Shown in pieces: positions 9,145 to 18,473 of a stretch of 62,744 nucleotides of DNA. The stretch comes from Acinetobacter bereziniae LMG 1003 = CIP 70.12. Its GTDB lineage: Bacteria; Pseudomonadota; Gammaproteobacteria; Pseudomonadales; Moraxellaceae. The DNA lies in NCBI RefSeq assembly GCF_000368925.1, contig NZ_KB849754.1, positions 91,132-153,875 of the forward strand, read 5' to 3'. The position numbers and the translations under genes are program-made. A model generated the notes under the pieces. That model was not told where the DNA came from. It saw only the letters and a program-made list of their open reading frames with translations, and searched no databases. How positions within the stretch are numbered: the stretch's first letter is position 1; every line of letters begins with the position of its first letter.

Positions 9145-10143
9145 TTAATGTGTTGCTACTGGCGTACCAAATGCATCAGGATGTTGTGGTTGTTCACCAC
9201 CACTTTGTTGAGCTTGACCAGGTTGACCAGCTGGAGCAGTTGTCTTACGTGCAGCTAAGTCCTTCATGATGTCTTGACAAGACATGCCCCCTGTTTCGTA
9301 TAAGTTGTACGCAACAGGATCTTTTTTAGGATCTGGCGGTACACACTCCAATTCAGGTTCACTAGCAGTTGCAGAATCGGCATTCATTTTGTCCAGTTCG
9401 GTAGTAATCAATGTCAGATCGATGTCACTTGGCGTAATTGGACGACTGCTGATCTGCAAGCGATAAGTCATAGACGGCGTTAGTAGCGCATATAGTTCGC
9501 GGATCTGATTGGCCATAAGCGCAGGATTTTTCATTACGATTTTTTGGCATAAGAAAAGGTGCACGTTGTTCGGGCTACAAACACTTCCTTTACGCTGACT
9601 TGATTGTGGGTTTTGGGCATCCACTTTCAAGGGGTAGACTTCAATGTAAACTTCATACGGCGTATCTGGCTGAAATTGGAAGTTCTGCAAACTAGAAACG
9701 ACAGTTGAATACGGTTCTGACGTATCTTGTGCATGACAGAATACTTGTGGTGCGTTACAGTCAAACTTACGACTAATACGGTCGATAATTTCATTGCGCT
9801 GAGCAGCCAATTTCATACTTTCTTCTTTTACTCGTCTTGCAACTTCACTCTGCAGTCGAGCTTCAAGTTCAACATCGCTTTGTTGTGGACGTTCAACTTC
9901 GATGTTTTGATTGCCAAAAATAACCACAGCAAATAACAAAAAGAAAAGAACACCACCGCCAATCAAGATTAGCTTTTTATGCTTAGCAACAAAGTTTTCA
10001 TCAATGTTTACTTTTTTGCCCTTCTTTGCTGTCTTGGCTGGCTGTTCAGGCTCACTTACATGTTCATCATCGGGTTGGATTTTGATCGCTTCTTCAGCTT
10101 CCTTCCCGATGTTGTCCATATCATCTGGTTCGTGATTACTCAT
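9145..10143 (-). CDS. Single-pass membrane protein in topA operon
   Basis: A 332-residue protein. Residues 1-50 are acidic, then Lys-rich; a transmembrane helix is at about 57-77 (LILIGGGVLFFLLFAVVIFG); residues 85-115 form a charged helix. The periplasmic C-terminal part holds several Cys (for example FDCNAPQVFCHA) that could form disulfides, and a Gln/Gly/Pro-rich tail. Type II topology (N-in). It begins 16 bases after the topoisomerase stop, so it is translated from the same message. No family recognised; a role in the transfer apparatus is possible but unsupported. Confidence 0.6.
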   Translation of the reverse strand: MSNHEPDDMDNIGKEAEEAIKIQPDDEHVSEPEQPAKTAKKGKKVNIDENFVAKHKKLILIGGGVLFFLLFAVVIFGNQNIEVERPQQSDVELEARLQSEVARRVKEESMKLAAQRNEIIDRISRKFDCNAPQVFCHAQDTSEPYSTVVSSLQNFQFQPDTPYEVYIEVYPLKVDAQNPQSSQRKGSVCSPNNVHLFLCQKIVMKNPALMANQIRELYALLTPSMTYRLQISSRPITPSDIDLTLITTELDKMNADSATASEPELECVPPDPKKDPVAYNLYETGGMSCQDIMKDLAARKTTAPAGQPGQAQQSGGEQPQHPDAFGTPVATH

Positions 10144-10159
10144 TTATTCACCTATTCAA

Positions 10160-12823
10160 TTATTTACTTGATTTAGCTTTTGTAGAGGTCGATTTAGACT
10201 TGGCTTTCTTTTTGCCACGTTGAACTGGCTCACCGTTGTTGTCGTATCCACTTGCACCACAGCTAAAGCAATCCCATTTATACTTACGTTCACCACGTAA
10301 ATTAAATGCAGACTGAATCATGGTCTGGCCACACTCAAAACACTTGGCTTCGTTGCCAGTGCGAGATTTTGTAAGTTGGGTATCTGGTGATCCATCTGGC
10401 AATATGTCGAAATAACGTTTACATGATGCAGCTTCACAACTGTATCGCTCTTCGTAAACACCAGGTTCTTTGCGGTACTTGGTATGTACAAGAGGCTTTT
10501 TACAGATACATGGATACTCTGTTTTGGTCACTTGGAATCTTGGCTCGTAGTTAGGACTACCATCAGGGAACACCTCTAATGGACCCGACTTACATTTTTT
10601 GCCTTTCAGGTTTGGATTGGATTTTTCACAAGAAAAGAAGTGATACGGCTTACCTGAAGAAGTTGAAATACCTTTTAACTCACGCAACCAACCGCCACAC
10701 CCTTCAAGCTGACATTTGTATGTATGGTTACGGCGATATTCGTCAAAATCAGGAACCAAGTTACCGCTTTCCTCATTTGTAGAACGGTATGTTTCTTTAC
10801 AGGTGCCATCTACGAACGCACGTTGAGAGCACTCAAAAAATACAGATTTATCAGTTGTAACCTGAGTCAGTGATTTGCCACATAAACATAAATGAGCAGT
10901 TGGCTCACGTACAGTTGGCTTACCCGGTTCATCTTTACCATCAACATTTCTGTTTGGCGCTGAACTTTTGCATGAATTACATGACCAGTAGACCGATGTT
11001 GTTTTGTCGCGATTGGTACCGATTTTCGGCAACATGCGTCCGTCATCACAGTTATTACATTTGTAGACAGGGAATGAATCAAGCCAATGTTTTGAGAACT
11101 GTCCTAATTCACTTTCAATCCCTAAATGGAACTTTTGGAGTTCTTGTTTGTAATCGGCATCACCAGTAGCGATTAGATCCAGTGTTTCTTCAATTTCTTT
11201 GGTGTAAAGCGGATCTGCAAAACTAAACTTACCTCTAATGTTTTGAATCAACTTCAATCCATGCGGTGTAACTTCAATTTTCTTTTTAACAAGCTTGATA
11301 TAGCCGTGCTTGATTAACCGTTCAAAGATTGATTGGTAAGTACTAGGACGACCAATTCCTTTTTTCTCAAGTAATTTGACCAATGATGGTACGGTGTAGC
11401 GTGAACGTGGTTTGGTTTTGGTCGCGATAACTTTACCAGCAATAACATTGTGGTTTTGACCGACCTCAATATCCATAGGTAGCGTATGTTCAGGTTCTTT
11501 TTCTGAATCTTCTTCACCGTCCACGTATTCAAGTGCATTTTCATCAATACTGTAGGTCTTTAATAAACCCAACCAACCATCTTCCTTTAAGATACGGCTA
11601 GAAGCTTTGAATTCAGCATCTTTAGTAATGCTTTCACCATCTACATTGAGCGTGACATCTTTATAGACACCTACAACGGATTTAACTTCGTATTCAGCTG
11701 GAGCCATTTGCGATGCAACAGTACGCAACCAGATTAGACGGTATAGATCCTTTTGAACTTTGTCCTCACCAGCTTCAAAGGTAAAGAAGTCACTAGGACG
11801 AATACATTCATGTGCTTCTTGAGCACCATCGCGAGATTTGGCTTTATTGCCGATAATCGCAATGCCCTCTCTCTCACCAAAAGCTTCTAGAGCTTGCATG
11901 CCCTCAGGCGAAATTACGGCAGCATCAGTACGATGGTAAGTGATATAACCACCTTCATATAACTTTTGCGCTGCATCCATAGTTTGTTTTAGATCCAAAC
12001 CAAGACGCGCTGCAGCTGCAGCTTGCAGATCAACAGTAATAAACGGCGCTGGAGCACTACGGAAAGATGGCTTAGTTTCAACACTGGTAATGGTTAAGTC
12101 TTTTTTATCAATTTCGCTTTGTAGACGGGTAATTGAAGCTTTATCTAACCACTGGTTATTGTGCACATCCTTCATTTCAGGATTAAGCCACTTAGAAAAA
12201 TCCCATTTCGCAGCCCAACCTTGTTTTAGAGTTACTTCAAGGTTGTAATGTTCATGTGATTTGAAGTTTTTCAGTAGATCTTCTAAATCACCAAGCACAA
12301 CGAGTACGGCAGATTGAACACGGCCAACAGGAAATTTGCCTTTTAAAATATTTGAAATTGGCTCATACAAGTAAAAACCGATCATACGGTCAAGGAAACG
12401 GCGTGTTTCTTGAGATGCCACCATACCTTGATCCAGCTCTTCACCATTTTGAAGTGCATTAGCGATCGTAGTTTTATCAATAGCGTTATATTTGACGCGA
12501 ATATACTGATCGTCAGATAAGTTCAGGATACGTTTTAAGTGATATGCAATGGCTTCACCTTCACGGTCCAAGTCAGTTGCGAGGAAAACCGTATCTGCAT
12601 TTTTAGCAGCCTGTCTTAATTCTTGAACAACGCGTGTTTTATTTTGAGATATTTCGTATTTAGGAACAAAGGCTGGATATGAGAAACCGATCTCATGATT
12701 AGGTAAATCACATACATGGCCAACTGAAGCGCGTACAACGAATTCGTGCGGATACAGGTCATCCAAGATATGTTGAATTTTTTCGACCTTTCCGGGTGAC
12801 TCTACTATGAACAAACTACTCAT
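10160..12823 (-). CDS. topA: DNA topoisomerase I (type IA)
   Basis: A type IA topoisomerase of 887 residues. It relaxes negative supercoils through a 5'-phosphotyrosine intermediate. The TOPRIM domain at the N-terminus holds the Mg-binding motif D84-x-D86-x-E88. The active-site segment YITYHRTD is at 293-300, with Tyr296 catalytic. GRPSTY follows in the central domain. The C-terminal third carries about five Cys clusters of the topoisomerase zinc-finger type, more than E. coli TopA has. A plasmid-borne copy probably supports plasmid replication or transfer rather than replacing the host enzyme. A Lys/Ser-rich basic tail ends the protein. Confidence 0.92.
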   Translation of the reverse strand: MSSLFIVESPGKVEKIQHILDDLYPHEFVVRASVGHVCDLPNHEIGFSYPAFVPKYEISQNKTRVVQELRQAAKNADTVFLATDLDREGEAIAYHLKRILNLSDDQYIRVKYNAIDKTTIANALQNGEELDQGMVASQETRRFLDRMIGFYLYEPISNILKGKFPVGRVQSAVLVVLGDLEDLLKNFKSHEHYNLEVTLKQGWAAKWDFSKWLNPEMKDVHNNQWLDKASITRLQSEIDKKDLTITSVETKPSFRSAPAPFITVDLQAAAAARLGLDLKQTMDAAQKLYEGGYITYHRTDAAVISPEGMQALEAFGEREGIAIIGNKAKSRDGAQEAHECIRPSDFFTFEAGEDKVQKDLYRLIWLRTVASQMAPAEYEVKSVVGVYKDVTLNVDGESITKDAEFKASSRILKEDGWLGLLKTYSIDENALEYVDGEEDSEKEPEHTLPMDIEVGQNHNVIAGKVIATKTKPRSRYTVPSLVKLLEKKGIGRPSTYQSIFERLIKHGYIKLVKKKIEVTPHGLKLIQNIRGKFSFADPLYTKEIEETLDLIATGDADYKQELQKFHLGIESELGQFSKHWLDSFPVYKCNNCDDGRMLPKIGTNRDKTTSVYWSCNSCKSSAPNRNVDGKDEPGKPTVREPTAHLCLCGKSLTQVTTDKSVFFECSQRAFVDGTCKETYRSTNEESGNLVPDFDEYRRNHTYKCQLEGCGGWLRELKGISTSSGKPYHFFSCEKSNPNLKGKKCKSGPLEVFPDGSPNYEPRFQVTKTEYPCICKKPLVHTKYRKEPGVYEERYSCEAASCKRYFDILPDGSPDTQLTKSRTGNEAKCFECGQTMIQSAFNLRGERKYKWDCFSCGASGYDNNGEPVQRGKKKAKSKSTSTKAKSSK

Positions 12824-13178
12824 TAAAATTCATCCAATTTTTAACTTTCTTTAGTAATAATTACTGAAGTTAATCTAGTAATGGTTTAAGTATATACAAT
12901 TTTAAAATGTTTAAATAGGTTTAAGGGTTGATAAACAAACACTTTTAAGGGCTTATTTCTTAATCTTTAGTTGGATGAACATTTCAAGTGGTTAAATTAC
13001 TTCCTGTTTTCAATAATCTACGCGAAAAAAGACAACAATATTTATCTAAAATTATGGGAAAAAATGGCTTAATTGTTTGAAAATGCACTGTTTAACCGTC
13101 ACAAATTAAAATTCCAAAAATATTATTTAACGAATTAATGTTGTACTATAAAGGTATCGTTTGTTTTAAGCTAAAACC
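12824..13178. other. Intergenic promoter region
   Basis: This stretch of 355 AT-rich bases separates the divergent topA operon and a lipoprotein gene. GTATATAC at about 12890-12897 lies 70 bases upstream of topA and matches the recurrent motif described elsewhere. No open frame or RNA gene is visible. Confidence 0.5.
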
Positions 13179-13700
13179 ATGATTAAAAAACTTATAGTTT
13201 TAAGCACCTCATTGTTAATCATCGGGTGTTCGTCTACGCCACAAGAGAAACGCTTAGATCAATACCTTGAAGATACGAAAACTGATGCAAAGGAACGTAG
13301 TATTGACTGGTATTACAAACATGATTACGAGCGTAGTAATGTTTTAAATATTTGTTATTCCATTTATATAGATTCTGCTAAGAAAGCTGGTTATTACAGC
13401 GATGATGTTAGTGATGGCCGAGAAAAGTATTTAGACGATAGCGTACAAAAAGAAATGTACGCCTCAAATGACGAATGCAATAAGGCATATAAGGCTCAGG
13501 ATATTCTAGATAACTTTGTTGCAAGCAATAGCCTTCCACAAGAGTCTTATGAAGACAAGTTAGATCCACAACAAGAACCAAATTCAACACCAGAAGTATC
13601 ACCTGAAGTACCAGAAGTGTCACCTGAAGCACCAGCAAATGAACCAGTCGCCACAAAACCACCAACACTGGAGGAATTAACCAATGCGAATCCGCAATAA
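13179..13700 (+). CDS. Lipoprotein with Pro/Glu repeat tail
   Basis: Signal peptide II with lipobox LIIGC (Cys17) and Ser-Ser after it. The body (residues 25-110) is helical and charged. The tail has repeated Pro-Glu-Val-Ser-Pro-Glu units (about 138-155), typical of a flexible spacer across the periplasm. It is followed closely by a possible small membrane protein. No family recognised. Confidence 0.7.
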   Translation: MIKKLIVLSTSLLIIGCSSTPQEKRLDQYLEDTKTDAKERSIDWYYKHDYERSNVLNICYSIYIDSAKKAGYYSDDVSDGREKYLDDSVQKEMYASNDECNKAYKAQDILDNFVASNSLPQESYEDKLDPQQEPNSTPEVSPEVPEVSPEAPANEPVATKPPTLEELTNANPQ

Positions 13701-13709
13701 TGCGCTCAT

Positions 13710-13850
13710 ATGCCCAGGCCAATTTTTGATTCGATCTGCATTCTTTTTGCCCTAGCCATTTTACCTATAATAATTATTGGTATTGGCATACAGCTCAAAG
13801 AGAATTACGAGCGTAAGAAGCTCACTCAAAGCTATATGGATCAGCACTAA
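13710..13850 (+). CDS. Possible 46-aa membrane protein
   Basis: A short frame starts 9 bases after the lipoprotein stop and runs to 13850. It encodes one hydrophobic helix (about residues 9-27, Ile-rich) followed by a basic, Tyr-containing tail ending in MDQH. It lacks a clear ribosome site, so translation would rely on coupling to the gene upstream. The strong terminator follows 19 bases later, consistent with a two-gene unit. Confidence 0.45.
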   Translation: MPRPIFDSICILFALAILPIIIIGIGIQLKENYERKKLTQSYMDQH

Positions 13851-13868
13851 AGAAATGCAATAGGCAAT

Positions 13869-13897
13869 AAAAAAGCAGCGAAATCGCTGCTTTTTTT
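13869..13897 (+). terminator. Rho-independent terminator
   Basis: AAGCAGCGA / TCGCTGCTT hairpin with A runs before and T runs after it, so it may work in both directions between convergent genes. Confidence 0.9.
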
Positions 13898-13901
13898 ATT
13901 T

Positions 13902-14132
13902 CTAATGAAGTTTACGAATAGGTTGAGTATAGGGGGAATCTTCTACTCGATGCACATGCATTGAATTGGTAATGTTCATTAAAGGTGAATTACTAGCCAC
14001 TGAATGAGTCGTTGATGCTTTATGTGTGCGGTAGTTATTCAAAAACTGATCTACTACTGGCACATTGTTAGGCAATATTCCGATTTCGCGGTTAGTAATT
14101 TTAATCGTTTCTATTTGGTCTACATGGCTCAT
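13902..14132 (-). CDS. Small hypothetical protein
   Basis: A 76-residue protein from the ATG at 14132, where GGAC lies upstream; the frame continues to 14168 with a hydrophobic stretch that would give a membrane-anchored form. It is polar and His/Asn-rich, with no family recognised. It ends 4 bases from the shared terminator. Confidence 0.45.
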   Translation of the reverse strand: MSHVDQIETIKITNREIGILPNNVPVVDQFLNNYRTHKASTTHSVASNSPLMNITNSMHVHRVEDSPYTQPIRKLH

Positions 14133-14168
14133 AACTAAGTCCACTACAATGATTAAAACTATGAGCAT

Positions 14169-14687
14169 AATTATAGCTTAAAATTGAAGAAATTCCATTT
14201 TGGGATTTAATATTTGGTTTTTTTATGCACAGGTTTTTGTGGATAGTAGTGGGTATAAATGGCTAAGTTGCTGATTATTTAAGCTTTTAACATTGATTAA
14301 AAATTAATCAAAATAACGAAAAATAGAGTAAAATATGGAGAAATATAGCAGAAGCTATAGAAGAAAAAACAGGAAATGTCAAAAAAAGGGCAAAAAAAAA
14401 CTATTAGAACAATCTCAGTCTAATAGTTTATTAAATAGGGTAATATCCCTTGATTCGTAATATAACCGATCTCTAATAAGTTTTAAAGATTTTTTAATCA
14501 TATTCACGGAAATTCCACAAACTATTATCTCATGCTGAACAAAAGTAATGATTAAGCCCTATACTCAGCTCTACCCTGATATATTGCAGATTAGTTAAAC
14601 TGTTGTTTAGAAATCGCAAACAATATGATGTTATATTTGAGCAAGGTTAGAATTATGTATGAAATGTGAATGCTTTAAAAACTGATA
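14169..14687. other. AT-rich intergenic region
   Basis: No convincing gene. It contains a perfect inverted repeat TTGATTAA-AAA-TTAATCAA near 14293-14311 and a hairpin CTATTAGA / TCTAATAG at 14401-14426. A 41-codon A-rich frame (14335-14460) has no ribosome site and was not called. Confidence 0.5.
14683..14687. repeat. Target-site duplication, left (TGATA)
   Basis: TGATA stands directly before the outer terminal repeat of the left IS; the same five bases stand directly after the outer end of the right IS at 18360-18364. This marks the whole composite as the inserted unit. Confidence 0.65.
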
Positions 14688-15886
14688 GAAACCTTTGCAC
14701 GAATAAACACACAAAAGTCCATTAAATTGGTATAATACAATAAAATCAATCACCTAGCAAAAGACACGACTATGGCATGGAAACAAACAGGGCAACTCTC
14801 CCTAGCAGACAGTCTCATTAACGCTCACAAAGCCATCGAAGAATTAGATGAACTACACAACCTAATTGACTGGCAAACTATCGAGCAAACCTTACGCCAC
14901 GTTCATAGCAGTGAGCGTGGGGAATCTGCCTTTCACCCTGTCATCATGTTTAAAGTATTACTCTTACAAAAACTCTATAACCTATCGGATCCAGCCATGG
15001 AAAAACAACTGGCACGAGACTTACTATTTCGTCGCTTTGTTGGCCTATCATTAACGGATGATGTACCCGACCATAGCACCATTTGGCGATACCACAAACA
15101 CCTAGGTGAGCTTAGACTGATTGAACCATTGTTCAACCAAATCAATGAGCAACTAGCCCAACAAAACATTTTTATCAAAGCGGGCAGTGTCAGCATCATC
15201 GATGCCAGTATCGTTGAAGCTAAAAACAAACGACCTAAGAAAGGCAAACACACCGACAATACCCAAGATAACGAAGCCGCCTATGTCAGTAAAAAAGACA
15301 GTACAGGTAAAGTAAAAACCACCTACGGCTTTAAAATTCATCTCAACTGTGATGAAGACAGCTTTGTCAAAAAGGTTGAAACTACCCCTGCCAATGTCCA
15401 TGATTCCCAATGTTTTACCACGCTGTTAACAGATGATGAATCAGCCGTGTATGCTGACAGTGCATATAAAAGCCAAGCCCATGATGACTACCTTGCCGAG
15501 CATGAACCACCGATAAAAAATCATATTCATGATAGAGCATGGCGCAATACACCCTTAACCGAACAGCAAAAACGCAATAATACCCAAAAGAGCCAAACTA
15601 GAAACACCGTTGAGCGGGTCTTTGGACATTTTAAACTGCATTATGGGATGAGCAAAGCTCGTCATTTAGGGTTAATGCAATTTCATACCAGCACTTTGCT
15701 TGCAAGCATGGTGCATAATTTAAAAACTGCCCTAAGCTTGAAACGAAAATACGGACTCGCCTAGGGTTATTGTGTCTGTTGGTTAGTAAGCTCAGCCAAT
15801 AGACACAAATTTAACAACCATTTGGAGATTTTATCCATGATTTAGCCATTGTTTTGCTTATTTCATTGCCATTCTTTGTTTTTTTT
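14688..15886 (+). mobile_element. IS5-family element, left copy, right end truncated
   Basis: It has an intact left terminal repeat and transposase, but identity with the other copy stops after a run of eight Ts at 15886. The last 50 bases, including the terminal repeat present at 17111-17160 in the other copy, are missing, and adhP flanking DNA follows directly. One base difference between the copies is visible in the 3' non-coding part near 15776. Confidence 0.85.
14772..15764 (+). CDS. IS5-family transposase (left copy)
   Basis: A DDE transposase of 330 residues, the usual size for IS5. N-terminal DUF772-like domain (residues about 40-110), then the catalytic core: DAS near 144-146, YADSAYKS near 223-230 and NTVERVFGHFK near 279-289 provide the D-D-E residues. 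The protein is identical to that of the right copy. Expression should come from the TATAAT-containing sequence between the terminal repeat and the ATG. Confidence 0.93.
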   Translation: MAWKQTGQLSLADSLINAHKAIEELDELHNLIDWQTIEQTLRHVHSSERGESAFHPVIMFKVLLLQKLYNLSDPAMEKQLARDLLFRRFVGLSLTDDVPDHSTIWRYHKHLGELRLIEPLFNQINEQLAQQNIFIKAGSVSIIDASIVEAKNKRPKKGKHTDNTQDNEAAYVSKKDSTGKVKTTYGFKIHLNCDEDSFVKKVETTPANVHDSQCFTTLLTDDESAVYADSAYKSQAHDDYLAEHEPPIKNHIHDRAWRNTPLTEQQKRNNTQKSQTRNTVERVFGHFKLHYGMSKARHLGLMQFHTSTLLASMVHNLKTALSLKRKYGLA

Positions 15887-15891
15887 ATGGC

Positions 15892-16923
15892 TTAAAGCGC
15901 TAAATCAATCACAATACGACCATCAATTTTGCCATGTTCCATGCGCTCAAAAATATCATTAATATTTTCGAGTGGCTCAACACTGATATGTGCCTTCACT
16001 TTACCACGCGCTGCAATATCCAGAGCTTCTTTCAAATCTAGACGTGTTCCAACAATCGAACCGCGTACAGTAATGCCATCTAATACCATATCAAAAATAG
16101 ACAGATCAAACTTACCTGGAGGTAAGCCATTAAGCACCATCGTACCGCCACGACGCACAATAGCAACCGCCTGCTCAAAGGCTTTCGGAGAAACTGCCGT
16201 CACCAACACACCATGACAGCCATCTCCTGTGGCTTTAATCACCTCATCTTTGACATTCACTTTGAGCGCATTAATTGCAACATCTGCACCCAGTTCTTTT
16301 GCCAAATCAAGTTTGGAATCATCCACATCAATTGCGACAACATTGAAGCCCATTGTTTTAGCATATTGCACCGCAACATGTCCTAAACCACCAATTCCTG
16401 AAATTGCGACCCAATTCCCCGTCTTGGCTTCTGTCATTTTTAGACCTTTATAGACAGTTACGCCAGCACATAAAATTGGTGCAATTTCCAATAAATCTAC
16501 ACCTTCTGGAATTACACCGACATAATCACCATCAGCAAGGCAATACTCCGCAAAGCTGCCATTGACGGAGTAGCCTGAGTTTTGCTGTTCTTTACACAAA
16601 GTTTCCCAGCCCGCATAACAATGATCACAATGCCCACAAGCTGAATATAGCCATGGAATTCCAACTTTATCCCCCACTTTGAGATGTGAAATTCCTTCGC
16701 CAATTTCTATCACTTCACCAACACCTTCATGCCCAGGAATAAATGGAACAGTTGGTTTAATCGGCCAGTCACCATGCATGGCATGAAGATCGGTATGGCA
16801 TACACCTGTTGCAATCACTTTGACCAGTACTTTACCAGCACTGACTTTTGGAATAGCGACCTCTTGGATTTCTAAGGGTTGATTAAATGCTGTGACAACA
16901 GCAGCTTTCATTGTGCTTCCCAT
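15892..16923 (-). CDS. adhP: Zinc-dependent alcohol dehydrogenase, AdhP type
   Basis: A medium-chain dehydrogenase/reductase of 343 residues that interconverts alcohols and aldehydes with NAD(H). The catalytic zinc site shows as GVCHTD (Cys, about residue 41), GHE (about 63) and Cys near 150; the structural zinc cluster is CGHCDHCYAGWETLC. The Rossmann motif is GIGGLGHVA. The ATG at 16923 has AAGGA 7 bases upstream; the frame runs 16 codons further without a better signal. It resembles a chromosomal housekeeping gene and is the only cargo of the composite transposon. Its stop lies 5 bases from the truncated IS. Confidence 0.9.
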   Translation of the reverse strand: MGSTMKAAVVTAFNQPLEIQEVAIPKVSAGKVLVKVIATGVCHTDLHAMHGDWPIKPTVPFIPGHEGVGEVIEIGEGISHLKVGDKVGIPWLYSACGHCDHCYAGWETLCKEQQNSGYSVNGSFAEYCLADGDYVGVIPEGVDLLEIAPILCAGVTVYKGLKMTEAKTGNWVAISGIGGLGHVAVQYAKTMGFNVVAIDVDDSKLDLAKELGADVAINALKVNVKDEVIKATGDGCHGVLVTAVSPKAFEQAVAIVRRGGTMVLNGLPPGKFDLSIFDMVLDGITVRGSIVGTRLDLKEALDIAARGKVKAHISVEPLENINDIFERMEHGKIDGRIVIDLAL

Positions 16924-17110
16924 GTTATTTTCCTTATTATTGAATTGATCAAGAATATTGACAGTTTTCAATTAACTTAACTTAATCATCATTCTCATTA
17001 ATAACCTAAAGTATTTTGGGTAGGTATTTGGTAGGTATTTGGTAGGTATTTGGTAGGTTTTATGTGAATAATCTCAGATTAGCTCATTTTAAATCTTTTT
17101 TTAAATAAAA
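16924..17110. promoter_or_regulatory. adhP upstream region
   Basis: About 190 bases between adhP and the inner end of the right IS. They should carry the native adhP promoter and include an 11-bp tandem repeat. No gene is visible. Confidence 0.45.
17021..17053. repeat. Tandem repeat, three units of TAGGTATTTGG
   Basis: Three perfect 11-bp units are followed by a partial fourth (TAGGT) and preceded by a related half-unit. They lie about 100 bases upstream of adhP and may be a variable-number repeat affecting promoter spacing, or chance expansion. Confidence 0.85.
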
Positions 17111-18359
17111 GAGACCTTTGCACGAAACAGCCCCTTTGCTCGAGGCATACCACCAAACCGAAAAAAAACAAAGAATGGCAATGAAATAAGCAAAACAATG
17201 GCTAAATCATGGATAAAATCTCCAAATGGTTGTTAAATTTGTGTCTATTGGCTGAGCTTACTAACCAACAGGCACAATAACCCTAGGCGAGTCCGTATTT
17301 TCGTTTCAAGCTTAGGGCAGTTTTTAAATTATGCACCATGCTTGCAAGCAAAGTGCTGGTATGAAATTGCATTAACCCTAAATGACGAGCTTTGCTCATC
17401 CCATAATGCAGTTTAAAATGTCCAAAGACCCGCTCAACGGTGTTTCTAGTTTGGCTCTTTTGGGTATTATTGCGTTTTTGCTGTTCGGTTAAGGGTGTAT
17501 TGCGCCATGCTCTATCATGAATATGATTTTTTATCGGTGGTTCATGCTCGGCAAGGTAGTCATCATGGGCTTGGCTTTTATACGCACTGTCAGCATACAC
17601 GGCTGATTCATCATCTGTTAACAGCGTGGTAAAACATTGGGAATCATGGACATTGGCAGGGGTAGTTTCAACCTTTTTGACAAAGCTGTCTTCATCACAG
17701 TTGAGATGAATTTTAAAGCCGTAGGTGGTTTTTACTTTACCTGTACTGTCTTTTTTACTGACATAGGCGGCTTCGTTATCTTGGGTATTGTCGGTGTGTT
17801 TGCCTTTCTTAGGTCGTTTGTTTTTAGCTTCAACGATACTGGCATCGATGATGCTGACACTGCCCGCTTTGATAAAAATGTTTTGTTGGGCTAGTTGCTC
17901 ATTGATTTGGTTGAACAATGGTTCAATCAGTCTAAGCTCACCTAGGTGTTTGTGGTATCGCCAAATGGTGCTATGGTCGGGTACATCATCCGTTAATGAT
18001 AGGCCAACAAAGCGACGAAATAGTAAGTCTCGTGCCAGTTGTTTTTCCATGGCTGGATCCGATAGGTTATAGAGTTTTTGTAAGAGTAATACTTTAAACA
18101 TGATGACAGGGTGAAAGGCAGATTCCCCACGCTCACTGCTATGAACGTGGCGTAAGGTTTGCTCGATAGTTTGCCAGTCAATTAGGTTGTGTAGTTCATC
18201 TAATTCTTCGATGGCTTTGTGAGCGTTAATGAGACTGTCTGCTAGGGAGAGTTGCCCTGTTTGTTTCCATGCCATAGTCGTGTCTTTTGCTAGGTGATTG
18301 ATTTTATTGTATTATACCAATTTAATGGACTTTTGTGTGTTTATTCGTGCAAAGGTTTC
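17111..18359 (-). mobile_element. IS5-family element, right copy, complete
   Basis: A 1249-bp element with terminal repeats GAGACCTTTGCACGAA (17111-17126) and TTCGTGCAAAGGTTTC (18344-18359), differing at one position. It has no direct repeat at its own two ends, as expected if it is one arm of a composite that moved as a unit. Confidence 0.9.
17283..18275 (-). CDS. IS5-family transposase (right copy)
   Basis: It encodes the same 330-residue DDE transposase as the left copy. Because this copy keeps both terminal repeats, it can supply transposase and also be an independent mobile unit. Confidence 0.93.
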   Translation of the reverse strand: MAWKQTGQLSLADSLINAHKAIEELDELHNLIDWQTIEQTLRHVHSSERGESAFHPVIMFKVLLLQKLYNLSDPAMEKQLARDLLFRRFVGLSLTDDVPDHSTIWRYHKHLGELRLIEPLFNQINEQLAQQNIFIKAGSVSIIDASIVEAKNKRPKKGKHTDNTQDNEAAYVSKKDSTGKVKTTYGFKIHLNCDEDSFVKKVETTPANVHDSQCFTTLLTDDESAVYADSAYKSQAHDDYLAEHEPPIKNHIHDRAWRNTPLTEQQKRNNTQKSQTRNTVERVFGHFKLHYGMSKARHLGLMQFHTSTLLASMVHNLKTALSLKRKYGLA

Positions 18360-18364
18360 TGATA
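18360..18364. repeat. Target-site duplication, right (TGATA)
   Basis: This is the partner of the five bases at 14683-14687. Confidence 0.65.
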
Positions 18365-18473
18365 TATATTATCAACTTTTTAGAGTTTTACGCCTTATAG
18401 AATACATACAACTTGTTAGAATGCCTTATACTAATTAGCCACCCTCACACACCTTTTATGGAAGACCAGTATA

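Larger units (their letters stand above)
14688..18359. mobile_element. Composite transposon: IS5-family / adhP / IS5-family (inverted)
   Basis: Two near-identical IS5-family copies in inverted orientation flank one alcohol dehydrogenase gene. The outer ends are GAAACCTTTGCACGAA and its reverse complement, flanked by the direct repeat TGATA. The inner end of the left IS is missing, so mobility should depend on the outer ends. The structure indicates capture of a chromosomal gene and its delivery to the plasmid in one event. Confidence 0.75.

Noticed and set aside
10579..11547. Open frames opposite or shifted within topA
   Set aside because: They overlap a clearly functional topoisomerase frame and have no ribosome sites.
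14335..14460. A 41-codon Lys/Arg-rich open frame
   Set aside because: It lies in an A-rich stretch, has no ribosome site, and its codons cover a DNA hairpin; probably chance.
14975..15410. Minus-strand open frames inside the transposases
   Set aside because: They are mirror frames of the IS5 transposase, identical in both copies and without start signals.
17011..17063. Tandem repeats upstream of adhP as a CRISPR or iteron origin
   Set aside because: 11-bp units with no spacers, inside transposon cargo, and no replication gene nearby.
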